Shown one piece after another: positions 7,565 through 16,222 of a stretch of DNA of 42,622 nt. The position numbers and the translations under genes were made by a program. Position 1 is the stretch's first letter, and the number at the start of each line of letters is the position of its first letter. This DNA is from JACRAO01 sp964490895. GTDB lineage: Bacteria > Bdellovibrionota > UBA1018. Location of the stretch: contig CAZBEI010000121.1 of NCBI GenBank assembly GCA_964490895.1, positions 1 through 42,622 of the forward strand, in the 5' to 3' direction. The notes beneath the pieces are model-generated. The model made no database searches and was not told the DNA's origin. It worked only from the letters and a program-made list of their open reading frames with translations.

Positions 7565-8778
7565 AATTTCCTATTTATTTAGACTATCATTCGACCACCC
7601 CAGTGGATCCAGAAGTCTTGAAAGAAATGACCCCTTATTTCACAGAGGTGTTTGGAAATGCAGCAAGCCGCAATCATGAACTGGGTTGGACAGCCGAGGC
7701 TGCAGTCGAAAAGGCCAGAGCCGAAGTGGCCCGCTTGATTGGCGCGCAAGACAAAGAAATTATTTTCACGAGTGGAGCTACCGAGAGCAATAACTTGGCT
7801 TTGATCGGTGCGGCCGAAATGTACCACGAAAAAGGAAATCACATCATCACCTCCCCTATCGAGCATAAGGCTATTTTAGATACGTGTCAGTACCTGCAAA
7901 CCAAGGGTTTCGAAATCACTTATATCCCCGTAGACTCCTACGGGAGAGTGGATCCAGAGGAGGTGAGGAAGGCAATTCACTCAAAGACGATTTTAGTGTC
8001 TGTGATGTTTGCCAATAATGAAATCGGCACGATCAATCCCATTTCTGACATAGCAAAAGTTTGTAAAGAAAAAGGGGTGATTTTTCATACCGATGCAGTG
8101 CAAGCAGTTGGGAAACTTACAATAGACGTCCAAAAAATGGGGATCGATCTACTCTCCCTTTCCGCACATAAAATTTATGGTCCCAAGGGCATTGGAGCTC
8201 TCTATATTCGAAGAAAAAATCCACGAGTCAGGCTCTCTCCCATTATCCATGGTGGGGGACATGAGCGGGGAATGCGCTCCGGGACTCTCAATGTGCCTGG
8301 AATTGTAGGGCTTGGAAAGGCTTGTGAAATTGTTTTTAAAAATGGCCTTGATGAAGCTCTGAAGTTTAGAAAGTTAAGGGATCGGCTGTGGGCAGGCATC
8401 CAAAAAGGTTTAGAAGATGTCTACCTCAATGGCCACCCCACTGAGCGGCTGCCTAATAATTTGAATGTCAGTTTTGCCTATATCGAAGGCGAATCGCTCA
8501 TGATGGGAATGAAAGAAATCGCTGTTTCGAGCGGCTCAGCCTGTACTTCGTCAAGTTTAGAGCCTTCGTATGTTTTAAAGAGCATTGGAGTGGGAGAGGA
8601 CTTGGCGCACACGAGCATTCGTTTTAGCGTAGGTCGCTTTACGACGGAAGCTGAAATTGATTATACGATTGAAAAAGTGATTCAAACTGCAAAAAAACTC
8701 CGCGACCTTTCGCCTTTGTATGAAATGGTCAAAGAGGGAATTGATATTAAATCCATCAACTGGGCAGTGCATCAGTAA
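7561..8778 (+). CDS. iscS: Cysteine desulfurase IscS
   Basis: PLP enzyme that takes sulfur from cysteine and passes it as persulfide to IscU. It has the class V aminotransferase N-terminus YLDYHSTTPVDPEV, the GATESNNLA cofactor loop, the PLP-binding Lys in SLSAHKIYGPKG and the mobile catalytic Cys in SSGSACTSSSLEPS. At 405 residues it matches IscS length. Coupled to iscR by an ATGA overlap and followed by iscU after 16 bases. Confidence 0.97.
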   Translation: MKFPIYLDYHSTTPVDPEVLKEMTPYFTEVFGNAASRNHELGWTAEAAVEKARAEVARLIGAQDKEIIFTSGATESNNLALIGAAEMYHEKGNHIITSPIEHKAILDTCQYLQTKGFEITYIPVDSYGRVDPEEVRKAIHSKTILVSVMFANNEIGTINPISDIAKVCKEKGVIFHTDAVQAVGKLTIDVQKMGIDLLSLSAHKIYGPKGIGALYIRRKNPRVRLSPIIHGGGHERGMRSGTLNVPGIVGLGKACEIVFKNGLDEALKFRKLRDRLWAGIQKGLEDVYLNGHPTERLPNNLNVSFAYIEGESLMMGMKEIAVSSGSACTSSSLEPSYVLKSIGVGEDLAHTSIRFSVGRFTTEAEIDYTIEKVIQTAKKLRDLSPLYEMVKEGIDIKSINWAVHQ

Positions 8779-8794
8779 AAGAGAGGAAATGATT

Positions 8795-9205
8795 ATGGCT
8801 TATACAAAAAAAGTAATTGAACATTATGAGAATCCAAAAAATGTGGGGTCGTTAGATAAAAACTCTCCCAATGTTGGCACAGGATTGGTAGGTGCGCCCG
8901 AATGTGGCGATGTGATGAAGTTACAGGTGGAGGTCGACGAAATCACGGGTGTGATCAAAGAAGCTAAGTTTAAAACTTTTGGCTGCGGGAGCGCAATAGC
9001 CAGTTCTTCTTTGGTCACAGAGTGGGTCAAGGGAAAAACATTGGACGAAGCCCTAACCATCAAAAACACTCAAATTGTGGAAGAGCTTTCGTTGCCTCCC
9101 ATTAAAATTCACTGCTCTGTATTGGCAGAAGATGCTATAAAGGCAGCGATTCAAGATTATCTAAAAAAATCCACTGGAACCCCAAGGGAGTTGAGGTCAA
9201 AATGA
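8795..9205 (+). CDS. iscU: Fe-S cluster scaffold IscU
   Basis: Assembles nascent [2Fe-2S] clusters from IscS sulfur. The three cluster-binding cysteines are Cys37 (PECGD), Cys64 (FGCGSA) and Cys107 (IHCSVL), with the conserved Asp39 and His106. LPPIKIHC is the place of the HscA recognition motif (LPPVK in E. coli). ATG 8795 is chosen because it gives the family N-terminus (MAYTKKVIEHYENP) and sits 8 bases after GAGG; the open frame runs upstream into iscS. The stop overlaps the iscA start (ATGA). Confidence 0.96.
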   Translation: MAYTKKVIEHYENPKNVGSLDKNSPNVGTGLVGAPECGDVMKLQVEVDEITGVIKEAKFKTFGCGSAIASSSLVTEWVKGKTLDEALTIKNTQIVEELSLPPIKIHCSVLAEDAIKAAIQDYLKKSTGTPRELRSK

Positions 9206-9531
9206 TTTTGATGACAGACAAAGCTGTTCAAGAAATTAAAAAGATTCAATCCAATGACCCCGCTGCTAAGGATTCAAACTTGAGAGTGATGGTCAGTGGA
9301 GGTGGCTGCTCCGGGATGAGCTATAAATTGGGTTTTGACAAGGAACCCCCTGCTCCTACAGACAAAGTTTTCGAAAAAGATGGGGTTAAAGTCATCATCG
9401 ATGCCAAATCTTTTCTCTACCTTTCGGGCACCGAGCTTGACTTTAGCGATGGCCTAAGTGGAACAGGATTTGTATTCACAAATCCAAATGCAAAGCGCAC
9501 CTGTGGCTGCGGATCAAGCTTCTCTGTTTAA
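9202..9531 (+). CDS. iscA: A-type Fe-S carrier IscA
   Basis: A-type carrier (HesB/IscA family) that receives clusters or iron and delivers them to apo-targets. The invariant cysteines are Cys36 (GGGCSGMSY), Cys101 and Cys103 (TCGCGSSF). Length 109 is standard. ATG 9202 overlaps the iscU stop; ATG 9211 (MTDKAVQ) is an equally good start by family alignment. Confidence 0.93.
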   Translation: MILMTDKAVQEIKKIQSNDPAAKDSNLRVMVSGGGCSGMSYKLGFDKEPPAPTDKVFEKDGVKVIIDAKSFLYLSGTELDFSDGLSGTGFVFTNPNAKRTCGCGSSFSV

Positions 9532-9536
9532 TAAAA

Positions 9537-10103
9537 GTGGAAGACTATTTCAAAGTTTTTGATCTCTCGAGGCGTTTTCAAGTGGATCTTGCACTTCTCC
9601 AGAAAAAATATTACGAACTTTCAAGGCAGCTCCATCCCGATCGCTTTTATAGTCAAGTGGCACACCCAGGGGCCAACCCAGGTGGAGAAGCTCTAAAAAA
9701 AGCTTTAGAGAAGATGAGTTTTGTAAATAGCGCTTATCAAACTCTAAAAGACGAGCGTGCGCGAAGGTCTTATTTATTACAGCTCGAAGGTGTTGTCACA
9801 CCGGAAAAAGCAGAAATCCCCATGGCTCTTACCGAAGCTTGGTTTGAGCTTCAGGATTTGATTCTTGAAAACCCCGAGCATTCTAAAGAAAAATCAGCTT
9901 TATTTTTCAAGGAGTTAGAAGCTTTTAAAAACAAACTGACACAAGAAATAACTCAGCTAGAAAGAAAATATGACGCGGTTTTAGATTGCACTCTAGAGCG
10001 AGCTCTTTTAGAGAGAATGGCAGGGCTTATTCAGAAACAAAATTATATCCAATCATTAGAAGAAGATTTTAATCGCAAAACCAACAAGGTAGAAGCACGG
10101 TGA
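9537..10103 (+). CDS. hscB: Co-chaperone HscB (J-domain)
   Basis: DnaJ-like partner that brings IscU to HscA and stimulates its ATPase. The N-terminal J-domain has the HPD motif in RQLHPDRFYS, followed by the HscB C-terminal helical domain (acidic/hydrophobic helices from about residue 95). It starts with GTG 5 bases after the iscA stop and ends overlapping hscA by 4 bases. Length 188 is slightly above E. coli HscB (171). Confidence 0.9.
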   Translation: MEDYFKVFDLSRRFQVDLALLQKKYYELSRQLHPDRFYSQVAHPGANPGGEALKKALEKMSFVNSAYQTLKDERARRSYLLQLEGVVTPEKAEIPMALTEAWFELQDLILENPEHSKEKSALFFKELEAFKNKLTQEITQLERKYDAVLDCTLERALLERMAGLIQKQNYIQSLEEDFNRKTNKVEAR

Positions 10104-11638
10104 TGGACAAACGTTCGCCCCTTGTTGGAATTGATCTAGGTACTACGAACTCATTGGTGGCTATTGTTAAAAATGGGGTACCCATCATTTTAAATTCTCT
10201 TGAGGGAGAACCTTTAGTGCCATCAGTGGTCCATTTTAAAAATGGAATTCCAGAAGTAGGTTATGCCGCTAAATCTCAAAAAGTAAGAGACCCTGCTCAC
10301 ACTGTTTTTTCAGTAAAGCGCCTTTTGGGGAGGAGCGTTCAGGACTTGAGTGAGGCTTTAGAGCATATCCCTTATACCTTGGTGCAAGGAGATGGGATTA
10401 TTCAGATTCAGGTCGAAGATAAAAAATATTCTGCAATCGAAATTTCGACCCTTATTTTAAAGGAGCTCAAAAAAGCTAGTGAAAAGGCGCTTGGGTGCGA
10501 GGTCAAAGATGCTGTGATCACCGTACCGGCTTATTTTAATGATAGCCAAAGGCAAGCCACTCGAGCTGCCGGAAGGTTGGCGGGATTCCATGTCTTACGC
10601 ATCCTCAACGAACCTACAGCTGCAGCACTGGCCTATGGTTTAGACAAGAAAAAAGAAGGTGTTATTGCAGTTTATGATTTTGGAGGAGGGACGTTTGATA
10701 TTTCGATTCTAAAACTTCACGGTGGTATTTTCGAAGTTTTAGCCACGAATGGAAATACCCTATTGGGGGGTGACGATTTGGATCAGGCTCTCTGTAGTGT
10801 GATAGTAAATGAAATTTCCAAGCAGGCACGCGTCTCAGCCCATGAAAATCCAGAGTTGCTGGTGAGGATTCTTGAAAGTGCAGAAAAAGCTAAAATAGAG
10901 TTGTCACAAAAAGATAAAACACAAATCGAAATCGAACTTGGAGGGGGAGAAGTCTATAAAAAAATTCTCAAATTGGCTGAATTCGAAGAAATAATCAAAC
11001 CTATTTTAGAAAAAACAAAAGCTCCATGCGCACATGCATTAAAAGATGCTGGCGTGGAAGCAAGTTCATTGACTGATGTGGTGATGGTGGGGGGTCCTAC
11101 GCGGCTCAGGGCTGTGCAAAAAATGGCCCAAGAAATTTTTGAAAAAATCCCAAACACTTCTATGCATCCAGACCAAGTCGTAGCACAGGGGGCTGCCATT
11201 CAGGCTGATATTTTGGCAGGAAATAATTTGGATCTTTTGCTTATTGATGTCGTTCCACTTTCTTTGGGGATGGAAACCTATGGCGGCGTCATGAATGTTC
11301 TGATCCCCAGAAATACGCGCATCCCGATGATTGCAAAAGAAAATTTTACAACCCACGTCCACCATCAGACGGGCGTAGACATTCATATTTTACAGGGAGA
11401 AAAAGAACGTGTACAAGACAATCGCAGCCTAGCTCGTTTTAAAATAGGGATCAAGCCCATGCCGGCTGGCTTTCCGAGAATCGAAGTGACCTTCTTAATT
11501 GACGCAGATGGAATACTACAAGTGACAGCCAAAGATCTACATACCGGAAAAGAGCAGTCTATCGAGGTGCGTCCGAGCTATGGTTTGAGCGAAGCACTCA
11601 TCGAAAAAATGATAACTCAAGGACTCCAAAATGCCTAA
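10100..11638 (+). CDS. hscA: Hsp70-type chaperone HscA, lacking the C-terminal lid
   Basis: Dedicated Hsp70 that drives cluster transfer from IscU. The nucleotide-binding domain is complete: GIDLGTTNSLVA, the ILNEPTAAALAYG segment and YDFGGGTFDISI. The substrate-binding beta domain follows, with DVVPLSLGMETYGG, then the FLIDADGILQVTAKD core. The protein stops at 512 residues just after this beta domain, about 100 residues short of E. coli HscA (616), so the alpha-helical lid is missing. The stop codon is followed directly by fdx (8-base overlap), so no lid sequence is hidden downstream. Confidence 0.92.
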   Translation: MMDKRSPLVGIDLGTTNSLVAIVKNGVPIILNSLEGEPLVPSVVHFKNGIPEVGYAAKSQKVRDPAHTVFSVKRLLGRSVQDLSEALEHIPYTLVQGDGIIQIQVEDKKYSAIEISTLILKELKKASEKALGCEVKDAVITVPAYFNDSQRQATRAAGRLAGFHVLRILNEPTAAALAYGLDKKKEGVIAVYDFGGGTFDISILKLHGGIFEVLATNGNTLLGGDDLDQALCSVIVNEISKQARVSAHENPELLVRILESAEKAKIELSQKDKTQIEIELGGGEVYKKILKLAEFEEIIKPILEKTKAPCAHALKDAGVEASSLTDVVMVGGPTRLRAVQKMAQEIFEKIPNTSMHPDQVVAQGAAIQADILAGNNLDLLLIDVVPLSLGMETYGGVMNVLIPRNTRIPMIAKENFTTHVHHQTGVDIHILQGEKERVQDNRSLARFKIGIKPMPAGFPRIEVTFLIDADGILQVTAKDLHTGKEQSIEVRPSYGLSEALIEKMITQGLQNA

Positions 11639-11924
11639 GATTACTTTTTTGCCTGTTCAAAAAATAGTGGAGGTTTCTCCAGGAGAAACTATTTTAGACG
11701 TGGCAATTCAAAATGATATTCCACTCCAGCATGCCTGTGGTGGATTTTGTGCCTGCACGACCTGTCGAGTGATTGTCACTTCTGGGCAGGAACGGCTTTC
11801 TCCCATGGAAGAAATGGAGCAAGACCGACTGGACGAAGTAGGGGGTTCCAAACCCAATGAGCGTTTGGGGTGTCAGACAAAAATCATGGGAGATGTCACA
11901 GTAGAAATCGTAAATTTAGAATAG
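11631..11924 (+). CDS. fdx: Isc-type [2Fe-2S] ferredoxin
   Basis: Electron donor of the isc system. Cluster ligands are Cys36, Cys42, Cys45 and Cys81, the C-x5-C-x2-C-x35-C spacing of adrenodoxin-like Isc ferredoxins; Cys40 is extra. At 97 residues it is a little shorter than E. coli Fdx. The start overlaps the hscA stop by 8 bases, suggesting coupling. It is the last gene of the operon; a weak 5-bp TTAGG/CCTAA hairpin follows. Confidence 0.93.
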   Translation: MPKITFLPVQKIVEVSPGETILDVAIQNDIPLQHACGGFCACTTCRVIVTSGQERLSPMEEMEQDRLDEVGGSKPNERLGCQTKIMGDVTVEIVNLE

Positions 11925-11974
11925 TTAGGACTCCAACCTAAAATTTGCTGACACTGAACATGAAAAGCACTAGC

Positions 11975-13507
11975 TCATAGACTAGACAAAAGCGCGAGTG
12001 CTCTCAGCTCTGTTCTTTGGATCAAAAGCTCTGCAATTTTGCTTTGAATGTCTCTCCTTTCGATGTCATTGGGGCTGAGCCTATTGAGTGCAGTTTCGTG
12101 TTTTAATAACGCGTCTTCGATTGATTCTAGAATTTTTTTAGGAGATAAGTGCTCAAGGTGCAGCTCAAGCGGCTTGTTTTTTTGAGTCTTTACCAGTTCC
12201 TTGGCTTGCACATCGGCTTCTGCGGAGCTCTCCTCTAGGTATTTTTTGAAAGTTTCTGTCTCTATTTGAGCTTTTTGGAGTTTAGATTTTAAGCTGTCAA
12301 TTTCCTCTAAAAGGTTATCGTTTTTTTCTTTCTCGAGAGATACAAAGTTTTCGAATTCAATTTTTGAATTTTCTTGTCCATCTATTAATTTTTGGTTCTC
12401 CAGCAGGATTTTTTCTCTTTCTAAAATAAATTTCTGTTCGAGCTCTAGCTTGTGATTTTCGTATTCTTGTTTTAGGATTTGTTTTTCGAGCGTAGCTCTT
12501 TCTCTTTCAATACTTAGATTTCGTTCGAACTCAAGTTCATGTCTATTGAGTTCATTTTTTAGTGCTTTTCCCTCTGCCGTGTTTTTTTCACTTTCTCGAT
12601 TTAAAATATATTCGAACTCTGCTCTGTTCCTCTCACAGTCCGCCTTAAATTTTTCTTTTTCTGATATTAATCTCTGAGAGTGTTCAGTTTCGAGTGTTTC
12701 TTTGAGTGTTTTTTCTAGTTTAATGAGTTCAGATTTGTGTTGGTTTAAATTTTCTTTGATCTTATTTTCCAGCTCCTTTATGAAAATCTGATCTTGAATT
12801 TTTTCTTGCAAGACTTTGTCGAATTCTTTCTCTCTTGCTAAGAAAGAATGAGTTTTGTTTTGCAGATTTTTAATTTCAGACTCTGAATCTCTCAGCCTCA
12901 TTTCCATTTCTAAAATCTGATCCCTTAATTGGTGCTCTTTGATTTGATATTCTAAAATCGAATTTTGCAATTCGTCTTCTATTTTTTTGACATGTCCGTA
13001 GAGTTTTTCTTCGTTTTTTTGATGTTCTTTTGTTTTGATTTCATATTCTTTGAGCTTAATTTCTTGATGTTCGAAACAAGTAATGTGGGTTTGATATTCC
13101 CCCTCTATAAGCTCAATTTGTTTTCTAAATCTCTCCTCGTTGGATTGTTTCTTCGAAAGCACAAGCTTGAGTTCGTCTTCTAGTTGGACGACCTGATCAG
13201 ATAGCTTGGATTCATTTGTTTGATAATTGTATAGTTTGTTTTTGAACTCTTCTCTTTCTTTTCTCTGCTCTTCTTTTTTTGAAATAAAGCGTTCTTCGAT
13301 TTCATTTACCATTTGTTCGTATGCTTTTTGGGAGCGCTGTAACTCGACTTCGAATCGCCGACTTTTTTTACTTTCTTGATCGAGTCTTGATTCTAATTGA
13401 TTGAGGATTGGGACTATTTTTTCTAATTGCTCTGACAATCGGGGTGGACTCTGATCTTCTGAAGTGTGTAAAGACAAAATAGTTCCTGATGGAGACTTGG
13501 GTGTCAC
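11975..13507 (-). CDS. Long coiled-coil protein, function unknown
   Basis: No enzymatic motif or known family is visible. Residues ~20-430 are almost continuous heptad-like sequence rich in Glu, Lys, Gln and Leu with very few Gly or Pro, predicting a long alpha-helical rod. There is no signal peptide or membrane segment, so it is probably cytoplasmic. The last 70 residues (around SPKKILESIEDALLKHETALNRLSPNDIERRD) look like a small helical domain. The start is GTG 13507; the best promoter places transcription right at this codon. It is divergent from the binding-protein gene. A cytoskeletal, scaffold or polarity role is possible but unsupported. Confidence 0.75.
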   Translation of the reverse strand: MTPKSPSGTILSLHTSEDQSPPRLSEQLEKIVPILNQLESRLDQESKKSRRFEVELQRSQKAYEQMVNEIEERFISKKEEQRKEREEFKNKLYNYQTNESKLSDQVVQLEDELKLVLSKKQSNEERFRKQIELIEGEYQTHITCFEHQEIKLKEYEIKTKEHQKNEEKLYGHVKKIEDELQNSILEYQIKEHQLRDQILEMEMRLRDSESEIKNLQNKTHSFLAREKEFDKVLQEKIQDQIFIKELENKIKENLNQHKSELIKLEKTLKETLETEHSQRLISEKEKFKADCERNRAEFEYILNRESEKNTAEGKALKNELNRHELEFERNLSIERERATLEKQILKQEYENHKLELEQKFILEREKILLENQKLIDGQENSKIEFENFVSLEKEKNDNLLEEIDSLKSKLQKAQIETETFKKYLEESSAEADVQAKELVKTQKNKPLELHLEHLSPKKILESIEDALLKHETALNRLSPNDIERRDIQSKIAELLIQRTELRALALLSSL

Positions 13508-13513
13508 ACCTTA

Positions 13514-13541
13514 ATTTTCGAATATATTAGAAAATTGTCAA
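13514..13541 (-). promoter_or_regulatory. Predicted promoter of coiled-coil gene, near-leaderless
   Basis: On the minus strand: perfect TTGACA (13541-13536), a 16-base spacer and GAAAAT (13519-13514, 4 of 6 consensus). Six bases later comes GTG 13507, so transcription would start at about the first codon. Confidence 0.4.
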
Positions 13542-13551
13542 AGGGCTAGAT

Positions 13552-13580
13552 TTGCCTATCGGCAAAATTTTAGCTATAAT
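13552..13580 (+). promoter_or_regulatory. Predicted sigma70-type promoter of the OppA-type gene
   Basis: TTGCCT (13552-13557), a 17-base spacer and consensus TATAAT (13575-13580), 26 bases before the ATG. A small dyad TTTGCC / GGCAAA (13551-13566) overlaps the -35. The opposing -35 of the coiled-coil gene lies only 10 bases away, so the two promoters are back to back. Confidence 0.6.
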
Positions 13581-13606
13581 GGTTCCATAGCCTTGGGGAA
13601 AAATAA

Positions 13607-15160
13607 ATGTGGCGTTTAGTTTTTTTCTTACTCATTAATGTGATAGCTTGTGTGTTGACAGCGCATGCTGGCGAAACCTTTACTTTTCGAATTCCAGGTG
13701 ACCCAGAGACTCTAGATTGGAACAAAGCTCATACTCCAGTAGAGACTTACTTGCTCATGAATCTGATGGAAGGACTTGTGAGTTTAGATGCAGAGCTTCG
13801 TGTTGTTCCAGCTTTGGCGGAAAGCTGGTCCCTTGGAGAGGATCAGAGAACTTATACCTTTAAACTTAAAAAAGGAGTGAAATGGTCTGACGGCGAGTTT
13901 TTGAAGGCTGAACATTTTGTCTACAGCTGGAAAAGGCTTTTGTCTCCACTGACAGCGTCTTCTTATGCCTATTTTCTTTTTGATATAGAAGGGGCAGAGT
14001 GGTTTCATAAAGGAATAGTAAAAGACTTTGACGCGGTTGGGGTCAAAGCTTTGGGTGATCATACTTTACAGATTAAGCTCTCTCGCCCTGTGTCTTATTG
14101 GCTTTATATTCCCAGCTTTTGGGTTACTTTTCCGCTTCGTAAAGACGTGGTCGAAAAACACGGTGCAAGTTGGGAAAAGCCTGGACGTATGGTGAGTCTT
14201 GGACCCTATGTTTTATCGGCATACGATCATGGTCTAAAAATAGAACTCAAGCAAAATCCACATTATTATGGAAGCCGCGGCAATATAGACCTTATACGGG
14301 CGTTGATCATCCAGGAAAACGATGCGGCGCTAAAACTCTATGAGCAAGGAAAGCTGGATTTGCTGACCGATTTGTCGATCGAAGATCTGAAAAAACACTC
14401 TCAGCACAAAGATCTCAAAAGGTTTCCCTATTTGAGAACATCCTATTTAGGTTTTTTGGTAAAAGGTTTTCCTATTTCTAATCTCAGAGTGCGAAGAGCT
14501 ATTGCAATGGCTTTGGATAAAAAGAAAATTTCGCATATTTTAATGGGCGGGCAAGAAGTTGCACATTCTTTTGTGCCTCCACCGTTGATGGGGTTTTCTC
14601 AAAAGATTGGGATTGAATTTAATCCAAGCCGTGCCAAAGCAGAGCTGCGGGCCAGTGGAGTCGATTTGTCTCATTCCTTGAGTCTCGATTTTATTGTTCA
14701 AAATTGGGATAAACCCCTTTTGTTAGCACGCTTTATTCAAAGTGAGCTTAAAAATAATTTAGGTATTGAGGTCCGAATTCAGGCGCTTGAGAATAAGGAG
14801 TATCGTGCCCAGTTAGAGCTTAGAAATACCGCATTTTATATAGAGAGTTGGAGTGCAGACTACCCTGATCCTGATAATTTTATGTCTGTTTTTTTAAGTA
14901 CTTCTGGAAATAATCGAACGTCTTGGAGCCAGGAAGAGAAATTTGACCGGAAAATTTTGGAGGCTCGTAATCTCAAAAACTCTAAAGATCGCACAAAAAT
15001 TTACGAAGCCACTCAAAAATTTCTTTTAGAAGAAGAAGTGGTGCTTGTGCCTCTTTATTATGAGCCTCTATTGGCTCTTGTCAAACCGGATATAAAAAAT
15101 CTGATCATCAGCCCACTCAATTATTTATTTATCAAACAGGTGAGCCGTGGAGGTGATTAA
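13607..15160 (+). CDS. ABC-type oligopeptide-binding protein (SBP family 5)
   Basis: Periplasmic peptide-binding protein of the OppA/DppA type. Signal peptide at residues 1-21 (cleavage after AHA); VIAC at 12-15 could also be read as a lipobox. The mature protein shows the family pattern: DPETLDWNKA, then LNLMEGLV-like and PALAESW segments, FKLKKGVKWSDGEFLKAEHFVYSW (here a few residues shorter than written in families), RRAIAMALDKKKI and a C-terminal SWSADYPDPDNFM. Length 517 is normal. No permease or ATPase gene adjoins it, so it is an orphan binding protein or serves a transporter elsewhere. The 3' end overlaps the convergent GHMP kinase gene by 36 bases. Confidence 0.88.
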   Translation: MWRLVFFLLINVIACVLTAHAGETFTFRIPGDPETLDWNKAHTPVETYLLMNLMEGLVSLDAELRVVPALAESWSLGEDQRTYTFKLKKGVKWSDGEFLKAEHFVYSWKRLLSPLTASSYAYFLFDIEGAEWFHKGIVKDFDAVGVKALGDHTLQIKLSRPVSYWLYIPSFWVTFPLRKDVVEKHGASWEKPGRMVSLGPYVLSAYDHGLKIELKQNPHYYGSRGNIDLIRALIIQENDAALKLYEQGKLDLLTDLSIEDLKKHSQHKDLKRFPYLRTSYLGFLVKGFPISNLRVRRAIAMALDKKKISHILMGGQEVAHSFVPPPLMGFSQKIGIEFNPSRAKAELRASGVDLSHSLSLDFIVQNWDKPLLLARFIQSELKNNLGIEVRIQALENKEYRAQLELRNTAFYIESWSADYPDPDNFMSVFLSTSGNNRTSWSQEEKFDRKILEARNLKNSKDRTKIYEATQKFLLEEEVVLVPLYYEPLLALVKPDIKNLIISPLNYLFIKQVSRGGD

Positions 15161-16222
15161 ACCCTCCTGATCTATTTGAAAGGGAAGGTGTAAAATTTTA
15201 AAGTCGGAGAATTTTTTAATCAGTTTATCTTTGAGTTTTGGATCTGGATTAGGGAAGTAGACAAAAAAGCAGCCTCCCCCTCCTGCTCCGCAAACTTTAC
15301 TGCCACATTGGGGATCTAATTGTGAAGCAGTCGCAAATGCTTGATCGATTTCGGGGGTGCTTATGCCAGGGGCTAGGGTTTTTCGATGTCTCCATTCTGC
15401 TCGAATGGCGCTCCCCACTGCAGACCAGTCTTCTGCAATGAGAGCGTTTTTTAATTCCAAGGTCACATCCGAAATGTTTTGAAACGAGTTTCGAATCGAA
15501 GGTGAGTTTTCTAGAAATCCCTTAAAAAGTTCCCAGTTGTTCCACCCAGAGTTTCGAGACCGTCCTGAGTAAAATAGTAAAAGCCTACTGGCGATTTTTT
15601 CTGCCAGTTTAGAGCTCATGGGTATTCTTTCAATTTTAGGAGTTTTCCAGTTTAGTGACTGGAGTCCCCCATACGTAGCAGCATAATAATCTTGTAATCC
15701 TGCAGGAGTTCTAATGATTTGAGTTTCCGTGTCTCTCACAATGGTGATGAGGGTTTCTAAGTCAAAATCTTCTTCTTTCCCGAAGAGAATTTTGTCCAGC
15801 TCCAAAAAAGCTCCAAGAATGGCTACGCAAAGAGCGGAGGACCCCCCCAGGCCAGCTCCCGCGGGGCTTTTGCATTCGGTGGATAGGGTGAGGTCTTTTT
15901 TTTCAAGAATCGAGTAAAGAGAAGGATGATTTGAAATCAAAAATTCAAAAAGCTTAAAGTGTATCTCCAAAGAGGGAGGAAGTTTTAGAGTCTTGATTTG
16001 AGTGATCAAAAACGAAGTCATTTCGTTTTGATCCAGTGATTTTAAAACAATCTTTCCACTTCCAGATTTTAAAGTAATTTTAGTTTCAGCATAGAGGTTG
16101 ATCGCTAAGTTTATGGTGAGCGGGTTTTTTAGAAATAAATAGAGTGGCCAAATATCTAATGTTCCGCCCGAGAGATCAATCCGAGCGGGTGCGCGTGAGC
16201 TAATCTCAATGTCAGTGGTCAT
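15125..16222 (-). CDS. GHMP-family sugar kinase
   Basis: GHMP kinase (galactokinase/heptose kinase superfamily) that phosphorylates a small sugar-like substrate. Motif 1 is SRAPARIDLSGGTLD (residues 9-23), motif 2 the ATP loop SPAGAGLGGSSAL (119-131), and motif 3 KVCGAGGGGCFFVY near the C-terminus. This resembles the D-glycero-D-manno-heptose 7-phosphate kinase (HddA) and fucokinase-like group rather than galactokinase, whose signature is absent. ATG 16222 is chosen because it starts at the family N-terminus and overlaps the hpt stop by 11 bases; the frame stays open to 16315. It is last in the salvage operon. Confidence 0.85.
   Translation of the reverse strand: MTTDIEISSRAPARIDLSGGTLDIWPLYLFLKNPLTINLAINLYAETKITLKSGSGKIVLKSLDQNEMTSFLITQIKTLKLPPSLEIHFKLFEFLISNHPSLYSILEKKDLTLSTECKSPAGAGLGGSSALCVAILGAFLELDKILFGKEEDFDLETLITIVRDTETQIIRTPAGLQDYYAATYGGLQSLNWKTPKIERIPMSSKLAEKIASRLLLFYSGRSRNSGWNNWELFKGFLENSPSIRNSFQNISDVTLELKNALIAEDWSAVGSAIRAEWRHRKTLAPGISTPEIDQAFATASQLDPQCGSKVCGAGGGGCFFVYFPNPDPKLKDKLIKKFSDFKILHLPFQIDQEGLITSTAHLFDK

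Noticed and set aside
11928..11945. TTAGG/CCTAA hairpin after fdx
   Set aside because: The stem is only 5 bp and no T-run follows; too weak to call a terminator.
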